A DNA stretch of 40,702 nucleotides, taken from IMG/VR virus record IMGVR_UViG_3300028743_000013, positions 1 to 40,702 of that record; one strand, written 5' to 3'. This document shows positions 33,165-40,702 of this stretch, one piece after another. Source of the DNA: a virus. The stretch's first letter is position 1. Every line of letters begins with the position of its first letter. A program made the translations under genes and the position numbers. Under the pieces are notes generated by a model, which saw only the letters and a program-made list of their open reading frames with translations, was not told the DNA's origin and ran no database searches.

Positions 33165-33866
33165 ATGCCGTTTAAAAGAGCAAAAGTGGTTATGCTTCCT
33201 ACTAATCAAAAAGCACAAATTGGAAATTTAGTAAAGTCAAAGTGTAATGAGCTACATATACTCACCGAAAACGAGGTATTTATAGCTAAAACAACAATAG
33301 TTCAACATATTTACGTATTATCAGGTAAAAAAAATACTGAGGTAGGTGGAGAAATTAAAGTTGGTGATTATGCAATAGGTCTTGATCAAATTGTATATAA
33401 GCTGAAAGAGGGTGAATTTCCTTTAAGAGCCGATAGAAAGATTATTGCATCAACTGATTTAAGTTTGGGATTGGAAGAAGCAATTAAAATAGCTAATGAT
33501 TCTGATTGTATGAGTGGCTCTTCAGGTTGGGTTGAAATAAAGAACAAAAATTTGTTTCCACAATCATCGAAATCGTTTATTGATATTTATATTAAAGAAT
33601 ACAACAATGGTAGACAAATTACCGATGTTTTGGTTGAATATGAACAGGATACTCAATCTTGGATAAATGCATTTAATAAATCAGCAAAAGATTTTGAACG
33701 GTTAAAAATTAATCCAAAAGATAGAACTATAACAATAAGGAAGATTAAAAACAACTATACTTTTGAGGAAGTTGAAATACTAATAAATAAGCACAGAGAT
33801 GATAACCTTTCTGCGGGCGGAACTAACAAAATATTAACTGTAAATTGGATTTATGAAAACCTATAA
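33165..33866 (+). CDS. Conserved phage-type protein, 233 residues
   Basis: The N-terminus KRAKVVMLPTNQKAQIGNLV followed by a strand-rich segment and GGEIKVGDYAIG is a pattern I recall from many Bacteroidota phage proteins of unknown role. The C-terminal half has helices with DRTITIRKIKNNYTFEEVEI. It shares the short string LTENEVFIA with the protein starting at 26696. Confidence 0.65.
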   Translation: MPFKRAKVVMLPTNQKAQIGNLVKSKCNELHILTENEVFIAKTTIVQHIYVLSGKKNTEVGGEIKVGDYAIGLDQIVYKLKEGEFPLRADRKIIASTDLSLGLEEAIKIANDSDCMSGSSGWVEIKNKNLFPQSSKSFIDIYIKEYNNGRQITDVLVEYEQDTQSWINAFNKSAKDFERLKINPKDRTITIRKIKNNYTFEEVEILINKHRDDNLSAGGTNKILTVNWIYENL

Positions 33867-33878
33867 GTTGCTAACATT

Positions 33879-34475
33879 ATGAAAATAAAAGGTAAAATAG
33901 TTAAAATCTCGGAAAATATTCATTTTGCTGTAAAAGGTTATATAAGTGAAAATGAATACTTCATTGTAATGGAGAATAATGAGTGGTGCATCCATAAATG
34001 TCAACATATAATTAATGAATCATCTGTTATGTCTTTCACTAAAGATATAGAGAAAAACTGTCAAATTATTTATAAAGTATTTCAACTAGATGATTGTCTT
34101 AGAGTAAGGATTTCATCGGATACTAAAATATGTACAAAATTAAGACCTCCATATATTTACAACGATCAAGTGTTTTTGCTCAAAAAGGAGTCCACTGATT
34201 ATATTTTAAACATTAAAACACGTTTATTTGATACCGTATTTATAGAATTTAAAGAATATTGTATTCATAATTCTAAAAATAATTTTTTTGATGGGCAAGT
34301 AGACCTAACAAGCTGTGGTAATAGAGATACTTGGTATAGTGATGGTATTTGTACATTTTGTGGTAGACCTATAATACAAGATACTTTTGTAGGTGGTAGA
34401 CATTCAATATATTTAGAGCCAATGTATGACGATAAAAATATAATTGCATTTACTGAATTTACTATAACATTATGA
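33879..34475 (+). CDS. Hypothetical protein with a possible zinc site
   Basis: 198 residues, mostly beta. The C-terminal part CGNRDTWYSDGICTFCGRPI holds three cysteines in a C..CxxC arrangement; with nearby Cys127 (EYCIHNS) a zinc site is plausible. It overlaps the next gene by 4 bases (ATGA). Not recognised. Confidence 0.58.
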   Translation: MKIKGKIVKISENIHFAVKGYISENEYFIVMENNEWCIHKCQHIINESSVMSFTKDIEKNCQIIYKVFQLDDCLRVRISSDTKICTKLRPPYIYNDQVFLLKKESTDYILNIKTRLFDTVFIEFKEYCIHNSKNNFFDGQVDLTSCGNRDTWYSDGICTFCGRPIIQDTFVGGRHSIYLEPMYDDKNIIAFTEFTITL

Positions 34476-34828
34476 AACAATTAGCCATTGATCACTCTCA
34501 AACAAAGGACATAATTATAACAATACCATCAATCACAAAATGGGAAGAATACCAAAAGGAACTTGATTTGGTGAAAGATGGTAAGTATGTAATGAATTTC
34601 AAAGTTACCTCATATCCAAAGCAAACAGAGGTTGGTAAGAAATGTTATCTGTGTTATAAGGGAAACATAATAGGATATATGTTTATTACAGCACTAAGTG
34701 ATAAACCATTTAATTGTGAAACTACGGGTACTGCTTGGGTTGGTAAATTTATTCAAAGAAGTGGTGAATTTCATAAGATAGCACCTATTCCTATGAAAGG
34801 GTTTAGAGGCTTTAGATATTTTCAATAA
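34472..34828 (+). CDS. Conserved phage-type protein ending GFRGFRYF
   Basis: 118 residues. KKCYLCYKGNIIGYMFITAL, GTAWVGKFIQRSGEFHKI and the terminal MKGFRGFRYF form an order I recall from small phage proteins with an ASCH/PUA-like look (possible RNA binding). No proven function. Confidence 0.62.
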   Translation: MKQLAIDHSQTKDIIITIPSITKWEEYQKELDLVKDGKYVMNFKVTSYPKQTEVGKKCYLCYKGNIIGYMFITALSDKPFNCETTGTAWVGKFIQRSGEFHKIAPIPMKGFRGFRYFQ

Positions 34829-35011
34829 ATGAAAAAGATAATACTTGAATTAACTCAAAGGGAATTTGATTCAATGATTTCAATGATAGAGGATAATGCT
34901 ATAATGGTTGGTACTGCTGATAAAGAATTTGTTGTACCAACTAAAAATAATATAAAAATATTCAACAAAGCACTTAGTAGAAATAATATAAATTATAAAA
35001 TAATATCATGA
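34829..35011 (+). CDS. 60-residue hypothetical protein
   Basis: Starts directly after the previous stop and overlaps the next ATG by 4 bases, so it belongs to a tight cluster. The segment LELTQREFDSMISMIEDNAI is helical. Not recognised. Confidence 0.58.
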   Translation: MKKIILELTQREFDSMISMIEDNAIMVGTADKEFVVPTKNNIKIFNKALSRNNINYKIIS

Positions 35012-35577
35012 GTGAAACATTATTTGTGGATGGTTTTGATAATGCTATACTTGGTTTGAATGCTGAAACAAACCGTGTTGTATATTCCAAAAAGAAAATG
35101 ATTAACATGTTAGCCAAGCAGTATTCGGAAGACCCTGATAACAAAGATGACCCTGAATATGACCCTGAACTTGAGGCTATAATGTTTTTAGAATACAATA
35201 CATTTACAGCATATATGGGGGTAGGAACACCACTTTATAACGATGATGATGTGGATGAAGAGGAAATAGATGATTGTATGGCTATTACAATACATAATTA
35301 TACTCCAATGACTAAAGATGAAATTGTTGATTGCATAAGCATTGGGGATAATAGCCAAATTAAAGCATTTGAATTAGAGGACAAAACCGATAATTTATGT
35401 AATTATTGTAATTGTAATTATCCTGACTGTGAATCAAGAATACGATTCGGGGTTGGTGATGGTGATGATAATATAATAGGCTGTGATGTGTTTCAAGGTG
35501 ATATTTCAGACACCTTCATTGAAGAGAAGCAATATATTAAGGAAGAATTTAACTTAATTTACGAGGATAATGTCTAA
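35008..35577 (+). CDS. Acidic protein with a Cys-rich zinc-type motif
   Basis: 189 residues. Very acidic centre (DPDNKDDPEYDPELEAI, DDDVDEEEIDD). Near the C-terminus LCNYCNCNYPDCESRIRFGV and GDDNIIGCDVF match a cysteine motif I recall from many short phage proteins (N.CNYC...C, then DNI..CD.F), probably zinc-binding. Overlaps both neighbours slightly. Confidence 0.65.
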   Translation: MSETLFVDGFDNAILGLNAETNRVVYSKKKMINMLAKQYSEDPDNKDDPEYDPELEAIMFLEYNTFTAYMGVGTPLYNDDDVDEEEIDDCMAITIHNYTPMTKDEIVDCISIGDNSQIKAFELEDKTDNLCNYCNCNYPDCESRIRFGVGDGDDNIIGCDVFQGDISDTFIEEKQYIKEEFNLIYEDNV

Positions 35578-35767
35578 AATAGAAAATATAATACAGACAG
35601 TTGATGCAGACTATCAATGTCCTAGATGTATTATAGGAAGACTAAGACCAACAGGTAAAAAATTTATTGGACTATATTACCAACACAAATGTAATACACC
35701 AAAATGTGGTTATATTGAAACTCTTGATAAAATTTATCCTTATTCCGAAACACGTAAAATAAAATAA
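35570..35767 (+). CDS. Small zinc-ribbon protein
   Basis: 65 residues. YQCPRCIIGRLRPTGKKF with KCNTPKCGYIETL gives a C-x2-C ... C-x4-C ribbon like transcription- or topoisomerase-type zinc ribbons. Basic C-terminus. An 8-base overlap with the preceding gene. Confidence 0.65.
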   Translation: MSKIENIIQTVDADYQCPRCIIGRLRPTGKKFIGLYYQHKCNTPKCGYIETLDKIYPYSETRKIK

Positions 35768-35799
35768 AATCACACTTGTGTTACTTAAAATTAAAAATT

Positions 35800-35985
35800 A
35801 TGTGATATATAAATGAAGATGAATCAACGGTTACTTATACTTTTGAGGAGCTAAAAAAGGTAGTTGATAACGAGTCCGAAAATTTCCCTGATAGTCCAAG
35901 TTTTGAAGCATGTACACTTTCATCAATTAAAGAGGGAGAAACAGTTGAGTTGGATTTTAACAATCAATCTTTTAAAATATTATAA
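35800..35985 (+). pseudogene. Small gene with an in-frame TGA at codon 2
   Basis: ATG at 35800, in the usual AAAAATTATG context, is followed at once by TGA. The same frame then stays open for 59 codons, starting YINEDESTVTYTFEELKKVV and ending in FKIL. It fills the gap exactly to the next ATG, with typical phage codon use. A one-base nonsense change, a base-call error or a special start are possible. Other genes in the window use TGA as a genuine stop. Confidence 0.5.
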
Positions 35986-35988
35986 GGC

Positions 35989-36312
35989 ATGGAAATATTT
36001 CATAAAAAATTTAGACAAGAACCTGATTATAAATATGGAAAATTTGATGATAATCATGATGATAATCCCATTAAAATATCTCGTAAATTTTATATCCCAT
36101 GCAAAAGCTACAATCTTACATATGCTTTTGTATTTACCGAAGAAGAGGTATTAAATGGAATTCATGGAAATATCGATATTGAACAGGAACTTATGGTTAT
36201 TTGGCAAAGATGTCCAATATTCGAATATAAAATAATAAAGAAGAAATTTTGTAAAAAAAGCATGGGGATAATTTACTTAGTTAAGGTAACCAAATGTGAA
36301 GCCGATTGTTAA
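35989..36312 (+). CDS. Hypothetical protein, 107 residues
   Basis: Basic, with a Asp/Asn/His-rich N-terminal third (GKFDDNHDDNPIKISRKFYI) and a strand-helix-strand remainder. It starts three bases after the disrupted gene. Not recognised. Confidence 0.55.
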   Translation: MEIFHKKFRQEPDYKYGKFDDNHDDNPIKISRKFYIPCKSYNLTYAFVFTEEEVLNGIHGNIDIEQELMVIWQRCPIFEYKIIKKKFCKKSMGIIYLVKVTKCEADC

Positions 36313-36323
36313 TATTAAAATAT

Positions 36324-36524
36324 ATGTCATTAAGCACATTTCCAACAAAAGTCCAAGGGAAAATATTTGAATTTTTAAATCAATTTGAATTTTCTATTAA
36401 TGAGTTAAATGATATCAAAACAATATCTGTTAAAATTTTTGATAAATTTTATTTTCGTTATACATTGGATGAATGTACAGATTTAGCAAAAGACTATACA
36501 CAAAATAAATTAAAAGTATTATGA
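36324..36524 (+). CDS. 66-residue hypothetical protein
   Basis: Starts at ATG 36324 (ATATATGTC). One helix-rich domain (VQGKIFEFLNQFEFSINELN). Overlaps the next gene by 4 bases (ATGA). Not recognised. Confidence 0.55.
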   Translation: MSLSTFPTKVQGKIFEFLNQFEFSINELNDIKTISVKIFDKFYFRYTLDECTDLAKDYTQNKLKVL

Positions 36525-36973
36525 GAAAAAGCGGATATTATTGGGCTTATGCCTTAAGTTTGGATAACATACCAATTAATGATTGGGTTGTGGTTTTATA
36601 CAACAAGGGTGTTGATAAATATAAGTATTATAACAATAATTGGTATAAAGAATATTGTTTCAGGGAAGTCGATGCTGAAATGATTGTGCACTTGACAGCT
36701 AATGACAGGAAAAAACAGCAGTTGATGTTTATAGATGCTGCCTGTGAATTAAATCAGGAAATGTATAAAAAACATGGAGAAATCTGTGATCAGTTTTATT
36801 ATATGACAAATGGATATACAGACATTTTCGGATTTGGAGATAAGACACTTTGGGATTCTGAAAACGATGAACGTGTATGGATTGAGGAAAACGACGATTA
36901 TGAGAATTTTAAATCTTTCATAACTAACATATTTAATGTTTGGATTAAATCGTTAAACAAATTAAAATTATGA
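36521..36973 (+). CDS. Hypothetical protein, 150 residues
   Basis: The N-terminus SGYYWAYALSLDNIPINDWV with YKYYNNNWYKEY resembles short domains (DUF551-like) common in phage and bacterial small proteins; this is weak. The rest is helical with an acidic loop (DSENDERVWIEENDDYENF). Overlaps both neighbours by 4 bases. Confidence 0.55.
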   Translation: MRKSGYYWAYALSLDNIPINDWVVVLYNKGVDKYKYYNNNWYKEYCFREVDAEMIVHLTANDRKKQQLMFIDAACELNQEMYKKHGEICDQFYYMTNGYTDIFGFGDKTLWDSENDERVWIEENDDYENFKSFITNIFNVWIKSLNKLKL

Positions 36974-37326
36974 CAATAACAAGTCTTTTTGGTTTGGAAT
37001 CAGATGACCCAAAACTAAAACTATTCCATGATACACGTGGAAACCCGAAAAAAGTTATATGTACAAAAGACAATCCAAGAAGCAGGTCTATTGAGCATCA
37101 TATATTTAAAAAAGGTGATATAGTTGTTGTTAATGGAACTGTTGGGGAAGGAGATAATTTTATGGTTTCTATTCCTGAGGTGTGTGGTTTTTATGATTAT
37201 ACTCATTTTGAATTGGTGGATGATGAAGAAATAAAATTATGTGAAAGCCACAGTACTTGTTGTTATCCGTTGGATTCAGGGGAAATATGTTTGCCATCTA
37301 AAGGATGTTTTACAAAAGGTATATAA
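36970..37326 (+). CDS. Hypothetical protein with a Cys-rich tail
   Basis: 118 residues. The centre (KGDIVVVNGTVGEGDNFMVS) looks like a small beta barrel. The last 30 residues hold five cysteines (LCESHSTCCYPLDSGEICL, GCF). Not recognised. Confidence 0.56.
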   Translation: MTITSLFGLESDDPKLKLFHDTRGNPKKVICTKDNPRSRSIEHHIFKKGDIVVVNGTVGEGDNFMVSIPEVCGFYDYTHFELVDDEEIKLCESHSTCCYPLDSGEICLPSKGCFTKGI

Positions 37327-37347
37327 TAATTTTAAAATATATAAACA

Positions 37348-37776
37348 ATGGAAGCCATAGTACAATTAAGAAAATCAGAATATGACACTCTTGTTGAATC
37401 TGCAAGCTTGAGTATTAAAAATATAGAAAGGAAAGCTCAAGAACTCTATGAAGAAAATGGAACTTTTGCAATAAAGATTGAACTTGATGTTCAAGAGAAC
37501 TATCATAGTGATATAACCTTTAAAGCAAGTAGCTATGTAAAGGATTGGGATAATAAATTTCCTATATCAGACGATGACAAACGAAAGATAGTTAAATTCG
37601 TGAATTATAAAGCCAAAGACTTACTTGTCAGAAAATTCGGTAAGCAAATAGCCAATGTCAATTTTTATAATGATGAAATTAAAAAGCTTAATATTGCTAG
37701 GAATTCATCGATGATTTTTACTATTACGGGTTGGCTTGCCGCTTTGACTTTGGTTTTAATATCAATATTGAAGTAA
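37348..37776 (+). CDS. Tail-anchored membrane protein, unknown function
   Basis: 142 residues. An N-terminal helix (KSEYDTLVESASLSIKNIER), a charged middle, and one C-terminal membrane segment (SSMIFTITGWLAALTLVLIS, about residues 120-139). It would sit in the inner membrane with most of its mass in the cytoplasm. A terminator follows. Confidence 0.6.
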   Translation: MEAIVQLRKSEYDTLVESASLSIKNIERKAQELYEENGTFAIKIELDVQENYHSDITFKASSYVKDWDNKFPISDDDKRKIVKFVNYKAKDLLVRKFGKQIANVNFYNDEIKKLNIARNSSMIFTITGWLAALTLVLISILK

Positions 37777-37791
37777 ATACGCTAATTAAGC

Positions 37792-37830
37792 AAAGAGGAC
37801 TGAATACATACATTCAGTCCTCTTTATATG
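37792..37830 (+). terminator. Intrinsic terminator
   Basis: AAAGAGGACTGAAT and ATTCAGTCCTCTTT form a perfect 14-bp stem around ACATAC, followed by ATAT. Confidence 0.85.
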
Positions 37831-37928
37831 TCACCCAAGGTCACACGATATATTTTCCTTCAATTTTCGTACTTATAATCCTATTAAAACCTTTTTAAGT
37901 TTTCAATTATAAAAAGGAAAATCTTTAT

Positions 37929-38153
37929 ATGGATGCAATTATAACTATTACTTTAGATCAATTAAAATCTTTATTAGATCAACAAATAGAGATTACTATT
38001 GAAAAATGTATGTCCCAAACAAGTTATTACAATGATGAAAGCACAGACAGCTGTTCTAAATCTTTGCCTATAAATAAGGAAAGATTTTATAAAAATGGTC
38101 GTAATTCAAAATATCCAAATGATTTCATAGTTCTATCGAAATATCTTAAGTGA
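37929..38153 (+). CDS. Small hypothetical protein
   Basis: 74 residues. A helical start (TLDQLKSLLDQQIEITIEKC) followed by a Ser/Asn-rich, basic tail. Short gene-free DNA (about 100 bases) precedes it, probably with a promoter that I cannot pinpoint. Confidence 0.52.
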   Translation: MDAIITITLDQLKSLLDQQIEITIEKCMSQTSYYNDESTDSCSKSLPINKERFYKNGRNSKYPNDFIVLSKYLK

Positions 38154-38204
38154 TAATATAAATTGATTAAAAATATAAATTATTAAACCTCTAATACAAT
38201 TGAT

Positions 38205-38489
38205 ATGAATAATCCATTTTACTATTTACATGTTTGGTTCAGCAGACATCTGCTAGGTTTTTGCCCTGAGTGTAATTCATCATCACCTAAAATGTATGGT
38301 TGTCCTGTATGTCATCATGATAGAACAGCACCTTTTGACAAAAAGAAATCACATTCATATTGGTTACGTTGGCGGGTACTGCATGGATATACTCATGTTC
38401 ATTATACTAAAGAGGAAAGAGCGTTTATAATGTCAATATTGTTGGATACCCCTGTTGAACAGCACTATTATAATTTTAATCAATTGTAA
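38205..38489 (+). CDS. Small zinc-ribbon protein
   Basis: 94 residues. FCPECNSSSPKMYGCPVCHH is a C-x2-C ... C-x2-C ribbon. It is followed by a basic helix with SYWLRWRVLHGYTHVH. Possibly nucleic-acid binding. Not recognised further. Confidence 0.6.
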   Translation: MNNPFYYLHVWFSRHLLGFCPECNSSSPKMYGCPVCHHDRTAPFDKKKSHSYWLRWRVLHGYTHVHYTKEERAFIMSILLDTPVEQHYYNFNQL

Positions 38490-38495
38490 ATATTT

Positions 38496-38609
38496 ATGTT
38501 TTACTTAGCACATTTAAGAGTTACAAAATATTATGAAGACTTAAGTACACCTTATTATAAATCATATGAGATTGATAACTATATAAGCATAAATGCAATA
38601 ATTTCCTAA
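38496..38609 (+). CDS. 37-residue hypothetical peptide
   Basis: MFYLAHLRVTKYYEDLSTPY and 17 more residues, starting at TTTATG 6 bases after the preceding stop and ending 19 bases before the next gene. Position supports it; no motif. Confidence 0.4.
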   Translation: MFYLAHLRVTKYYEDLSTPYYKSYEIDNYISINAIIS

Positions 38610-38628
38610 TATAATAAACTTTACCGAT

Positions 38629-39504
38629 ATGATTGATACCGATAATAAAATAGAAAATTTAAGGAGTTTATTTAAACATTTATTTGAATTTTGTGATAAT
38701 GAGTGGGTTTCTGTAAAAGATCATCCTTTAACACCAATCTATAATATGTTTGGATTGGATAAATCATGGAGTGAGGCTATAATGTTTGTTTTGAGTAATT
38801 GTAATGAGTTCGCAATATCTAATGATGGTGGAAATATAAGATATAGGTCTAAAACCTCTGTAACTCCAAATTATACAAAATTAATTGGTGATGTGGTTAA
38901 GTATTTCGAACCTGTTGCTATTGATACAAAGCTTGTTAAATACGAAGTTCGTAAATATTATAATAAAACCGACACCGTGAATAATAAATTAAATAGTTCA
39001 CCACCAATGATATTCCTTAACGAAAATGATAAGCAACAAGTTTTTAGAGTAAAACGCAAATATGTACATAAGGTAAAGCCACTTGATTTAGATTCTATAC
39101 ATATATCAAGCAACACACAACCTAAGGTATTCCTTGATTTAAATGAAAAATTCATACAACCTATTAAAGAAAAACGTAAATATGTACATAAGGTAAATAC
39201 CTCTGAATTTAAAGACAATATTCCACCTATGCATGGTAATGATACTGCATCCCCTAATGGAGAATCTAATACAAATATACCATATAAAACACATTTTAAT
39301 GTGGATGATATTTGCTATACTGTTTATGATAATAAAATTATTGAAATGGAAATTGTTGGTGTCAATAAAAAGGGTAAAGATTATTTGCATAATCTTTATA
39401 ACGATGAATACAAAATCGATGTGTTTGATATGTTGGTAACTGATTTACATGATTCCCCTGAATCTTTATGTGCAAAATTGTTACAAAATTATAAAAACAA
39501 ATGA
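38629..39504 (+). CDS. Hypothetical protein with basic repeats, possibly DNA-binding
   Basis: 291 residues. The N-terminal domain is helical. The middle holds two 40-residue repeats, each ending KRKYVHKV (DNA 39053 and 39173), which look like basic hooks. The C-terminal domain (THFNVDDICYTVYDNKIIEM, then EIVGVNKKGKDYLHNLYNDE) resembles a small barrel common in phage proteins. Nucleic-acid binding is inference. Confidence 0.58.
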   Translation: MIDTDNKIENLRSLFKHLFEFCDNEWVSVKDHPLTPIYNMFGLDKSWSEAIMFVLSNCNEFAISNDGGNIRYRSKTSVTPNYTKLIGDVVKYFEPVAIDTKLVKYEVRKYYNKTDTVNNKLNSSPPMIFLNENDKQQVFRVKRKYVHKVKPLDLDSIHISSNTQPKVFLDLNEKFIQPIKEKRKYVHKVNTSEFKDNIPPMHGNDTASPNGESNTNIPYKTHFNVDDICYTVYDNKIIEMEIVGVNKKGKDYLHNLYNDEYKIDVFDMLVTDLHDSPESLCAKLLQNYKNK

Positions 39505-39974
39505 AGAAAATATATCAAACAATTTTTAAGAAGGGAAATGGTAATTGCTTACAAGCGGCTGCAGCAAGTTTGCTAGAAATTGATTTAGAGCTAGTACCAC
39601 ATTTCATATCTCATGGTGCTGAATGGTACGAGGTTCTTTTTAAGTTTATAATGGATTCAGGTTATGAATTTAAAGGAACTATATATAATCCAAGACAAAT
39701 AGGCTGCTATGGCGGTGATTCAATGCCTACAATAGTAGATAATAAAGGTGTTAGCGGATTGTTCATAGGTATTGTTTACTCCCCAAGTTCTTTTACGGCT
39801 GATGATTTAGCTAAATCATCAGCCTGTACTCATGCTGTGATTATAGATAAAGAATTCAGGATAGTTCATGACCCAAATCCTAATAATATAGACATATTTG
39901 ATTATCCATTATTTGATCAATTGGATTATCACGGAATATTAGAATTTTACTTAATAGAAAAATCCGAAAAATGA
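39501..39974 (+). CDS. C39/papain-like cysteine protease-fold protein
   Basis: 157 residues. NGNCLQAAAASLLEIDLELV places Cys16 at a helix start; THAVIIDKEFRIVHDPNPNN gives His111 and Asp124 or Asn126. This C...H...D order, with VPHF after the Cys helix, matches a family frequent in phages and related to C39 peptidases. Substrate unknown; possibly self- or host-protein cleavage. Overlaps the previous gene by 4 bases. Confidence 0.7.
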   Translation: MKKIYQTIFKKGNGNCLQAAAASLLEIDLELVPHFISHGAEWYEVLFKFIMDSGYEFKGTIYNPRQIGCYGGDSMPTIVDNKGVSGLFIGIVYSPSSFTADDLAKSSACTHAVIIDKEFRIVHDPNPNNIDIFDYPLFDQLDYHGILEFYLIEKSEK

Positions 39975-40153
39975 AAGAATTATTAAAAAAACAAATTAAG
40001 CAAGGTGTATTAATGGCAATTGTATGTTGGATTGGTGTACTTATTATGGTGGTTACTGATCATGTTGATGGTTGTGTAATGCTTGCTACAGGTGGTATAA
40101 TATTTCCTTTATGTACGCTTGCATTATACATCAAACTCAAGCGTAATTATTAA
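39971..40153 (+). CDS. Small two-span membrane protein
   Basis: 60 residues with two hydrophobic segments (VLMAIVCWIGVLIMVV and CVMLATGGIIFPLCTLAL) and a basic tail. It could be a holin-like or other membrane peptide; nothing decides this. Overlaps the protease gene by 4 bases. Confidence 0.6.
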   Translation: MKELLKKQIKQGVLMAIVCWIGVLIMVVTDHVDGCVMLATGGIIFPLCTLALYIKLKRNY

Positions 40154-40159
40154 TGAATT

Positions 40160-40411
40160 ATGCAGTTTGGTATAACAACAGGTCATAAATACAAAACTAA
40201 AGGTGGTTGGACTGCTTTCATAATGACTTTCATAGATGAAAATCCAATAGGATATCTAATTGATTGCTTAGGTCATAAAGAACCATTTACATGTGCATGG
40301 AACGTGGATACAGGTAAATGTATAAAACATGGGGATTTTACCGCCAAGGAAATAGTTACCCCATATGACATAATAGGTGAATGTACAGATGGCAAAGGTA
40401 GATGTAATTAA
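40160..40411 (+). CDS. Conserved phage-type small protein
   Basis: 83 residues. KYKTKGGWTAFIM, NPIGYLI, TCAWNVDTGKC and KEIVTPYDIIGEC follow a pattern I recall from small phage proteins (tR.G..A.v, then W...G....DLV). Unknown role. It overlaps the next gene. Confidence 0.6.
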   Translation: MQFGITTGHKYKTKGGWTAFIMTFIDENPIGYLIDCLGHKEPFTCAWNVDTGKCIKHGDFTAKEIVTPYDIIGECTDGKGRCN

Positions 40412-40601
40412 AGGTATCAAGGATGTGTATAAGCCTTTAGAGGATGAAATTTCTAGACGTGAGCTGATTTATAGTCAAAGGTCTAATAAATGGCAAAACT
40501 CAGATAAGGGAGATGATTATTGGAGTAACATTTATTATCTTAAAGATATATTACAAGACTTGAGAACTTTTATGGGTAATTTAATAATAATGGATAAATG
40601 A
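40389..40601 (+). CDS. 70-residue hypothetical protein
   Basis: From ATG 40389, within the end of the preceding gene. Helical and charged (YKPLEDEISRRELIYSQRSN). Not recognised. Confidence 0.5.
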   Translation: MAKVDVIKGIKDVYKPLEDEISRRELIYSQRSNKWQNSDKGDDYWSNIYYLKDILQDLRTFMGNLIIMDK

Positions 40602-40604
40602 CTT

Positions 40605-40702
40605 ATGGATACAGTAATACCTAAACCTATACACGCTAAACCAAGTTTGTTTGCTGTTTACTTTGAACCTTTAAAGGAGATAGCTATAAGATATGGTTAT
40701 AA
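40605..40702 (+). CDS. Nucleotidyltransferase-like phage protein (N-terminus, cut by right edge)
   Basis: 32 codons from ATG 40605 to the edge. KPSLFAVYFEPLKEIAIRYG is a start I recall from phage proteins that go on to a HGS..RD.D motif (nucleotidyltransferase-like). The diagnostic part lies outside the window, so this is tentative. Confidence 0.45.
   Translation, partial: MDTVIPKPIHAKPSLFAVYFEPLKEIAIRYGY

Noticed and set aside
1-40702. CRISPR arrays and transposons
   Set aside because: No regularly spaced short direct repeats and no transposase or terminal inverted repeats were seen.

Overview
The window is AT-rich and gene-dense, almost entirely on the + strand, with short overlaps (ATGA, TAATG) and very small spacers. 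It is phage DNA. The head genes are T4-like: the end of a gp20-type portal, the start of a gp17-type terminase, a gp4-type head-completion nuclease, a family B DNA polymerase piece and a gp55-like late sigma factor. Genes lack Shine-Dalgarno sequences and instead carry A-rich leaders ending in ATTATG. Together with Bacteroidota-like lipoprotein and tmRNA features, this suggests a large T4-related myovirus of a Bacteroidota (probably flavobacterial) host. That host assignment is inference.

Layout. 1-5 kb: portal (cut by the left edge), gp55-like sigma with a large insertion, Pif1-type helicase, the C-terminal part of a split DNA polymerase, and the N-terminal part of the large terminase, which ends inside an intein just after the Walker A lysine. 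5-6.3 kb: four small genes sharing an MKKLKI(F/N)E N-terminus. 6.3-9.8 kb: a 1137-residue membrane-rich, tape-measure-like protein with 75-residue repeats. 9.8-10.8 kb: a reverse-strand Vsr/EDxHD-type homing endonuclease. 10.8-11.3 kb: gp4. 11.3-17.4 kb: two operons behind near-duplicate promoter modules that look like sigma-54 (-24/-12) promoters. The first operon includes an ECF-like sigma factor with an insertion and a C-terminal MORN-type tail. 17.5-24.4 kb: methyltransferase-like protein, several unknowns, an RlmN/Cfr-like radical SAM enzyme, an unexplained RNA element closed by a 20-bp stem, and dUTPase. 24.5-25.8 kb: membrane-anchored lytic transglycosylase, a lipoprotein and a secreted protein. 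25.8-26.6 kb: a structured RNA locus with a CAU tRNA and a complete tmRNA. 26.7-31.1 kb: small zinc-binding proteins, a putative fibre-type protein, a pyrophosphatase-like domain protein and a DUF5131-like protein. 31.1-31.56 kb: an untranslated, GC-richer, hairpin-rich stretch ending in a terminator. 31.6-40.7 kb: a 2H phosphoesterase, many short phage-type proteins, a C39-like cysteine protease, and the start of a nucleotidyltransferase-like gene cut by the right edge.

How it fits together. Three strands stand out. (1) Fractured genes: polymerase and terminase are each represented by half a gene, one with a split-intein half, and a homing endonuclease sits nearby. (2) Transcription control: two divergent sigma factors, both interrupted within region 2, plus repeated promoter modules. 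(3) Translation control: tmRNA, tRNA-CAU and an RlmN/Cfr-like rRNA/tRNA methyltransferase lie within about 4 kb. All functional calls come from reading motifs by eye; no searches were run.
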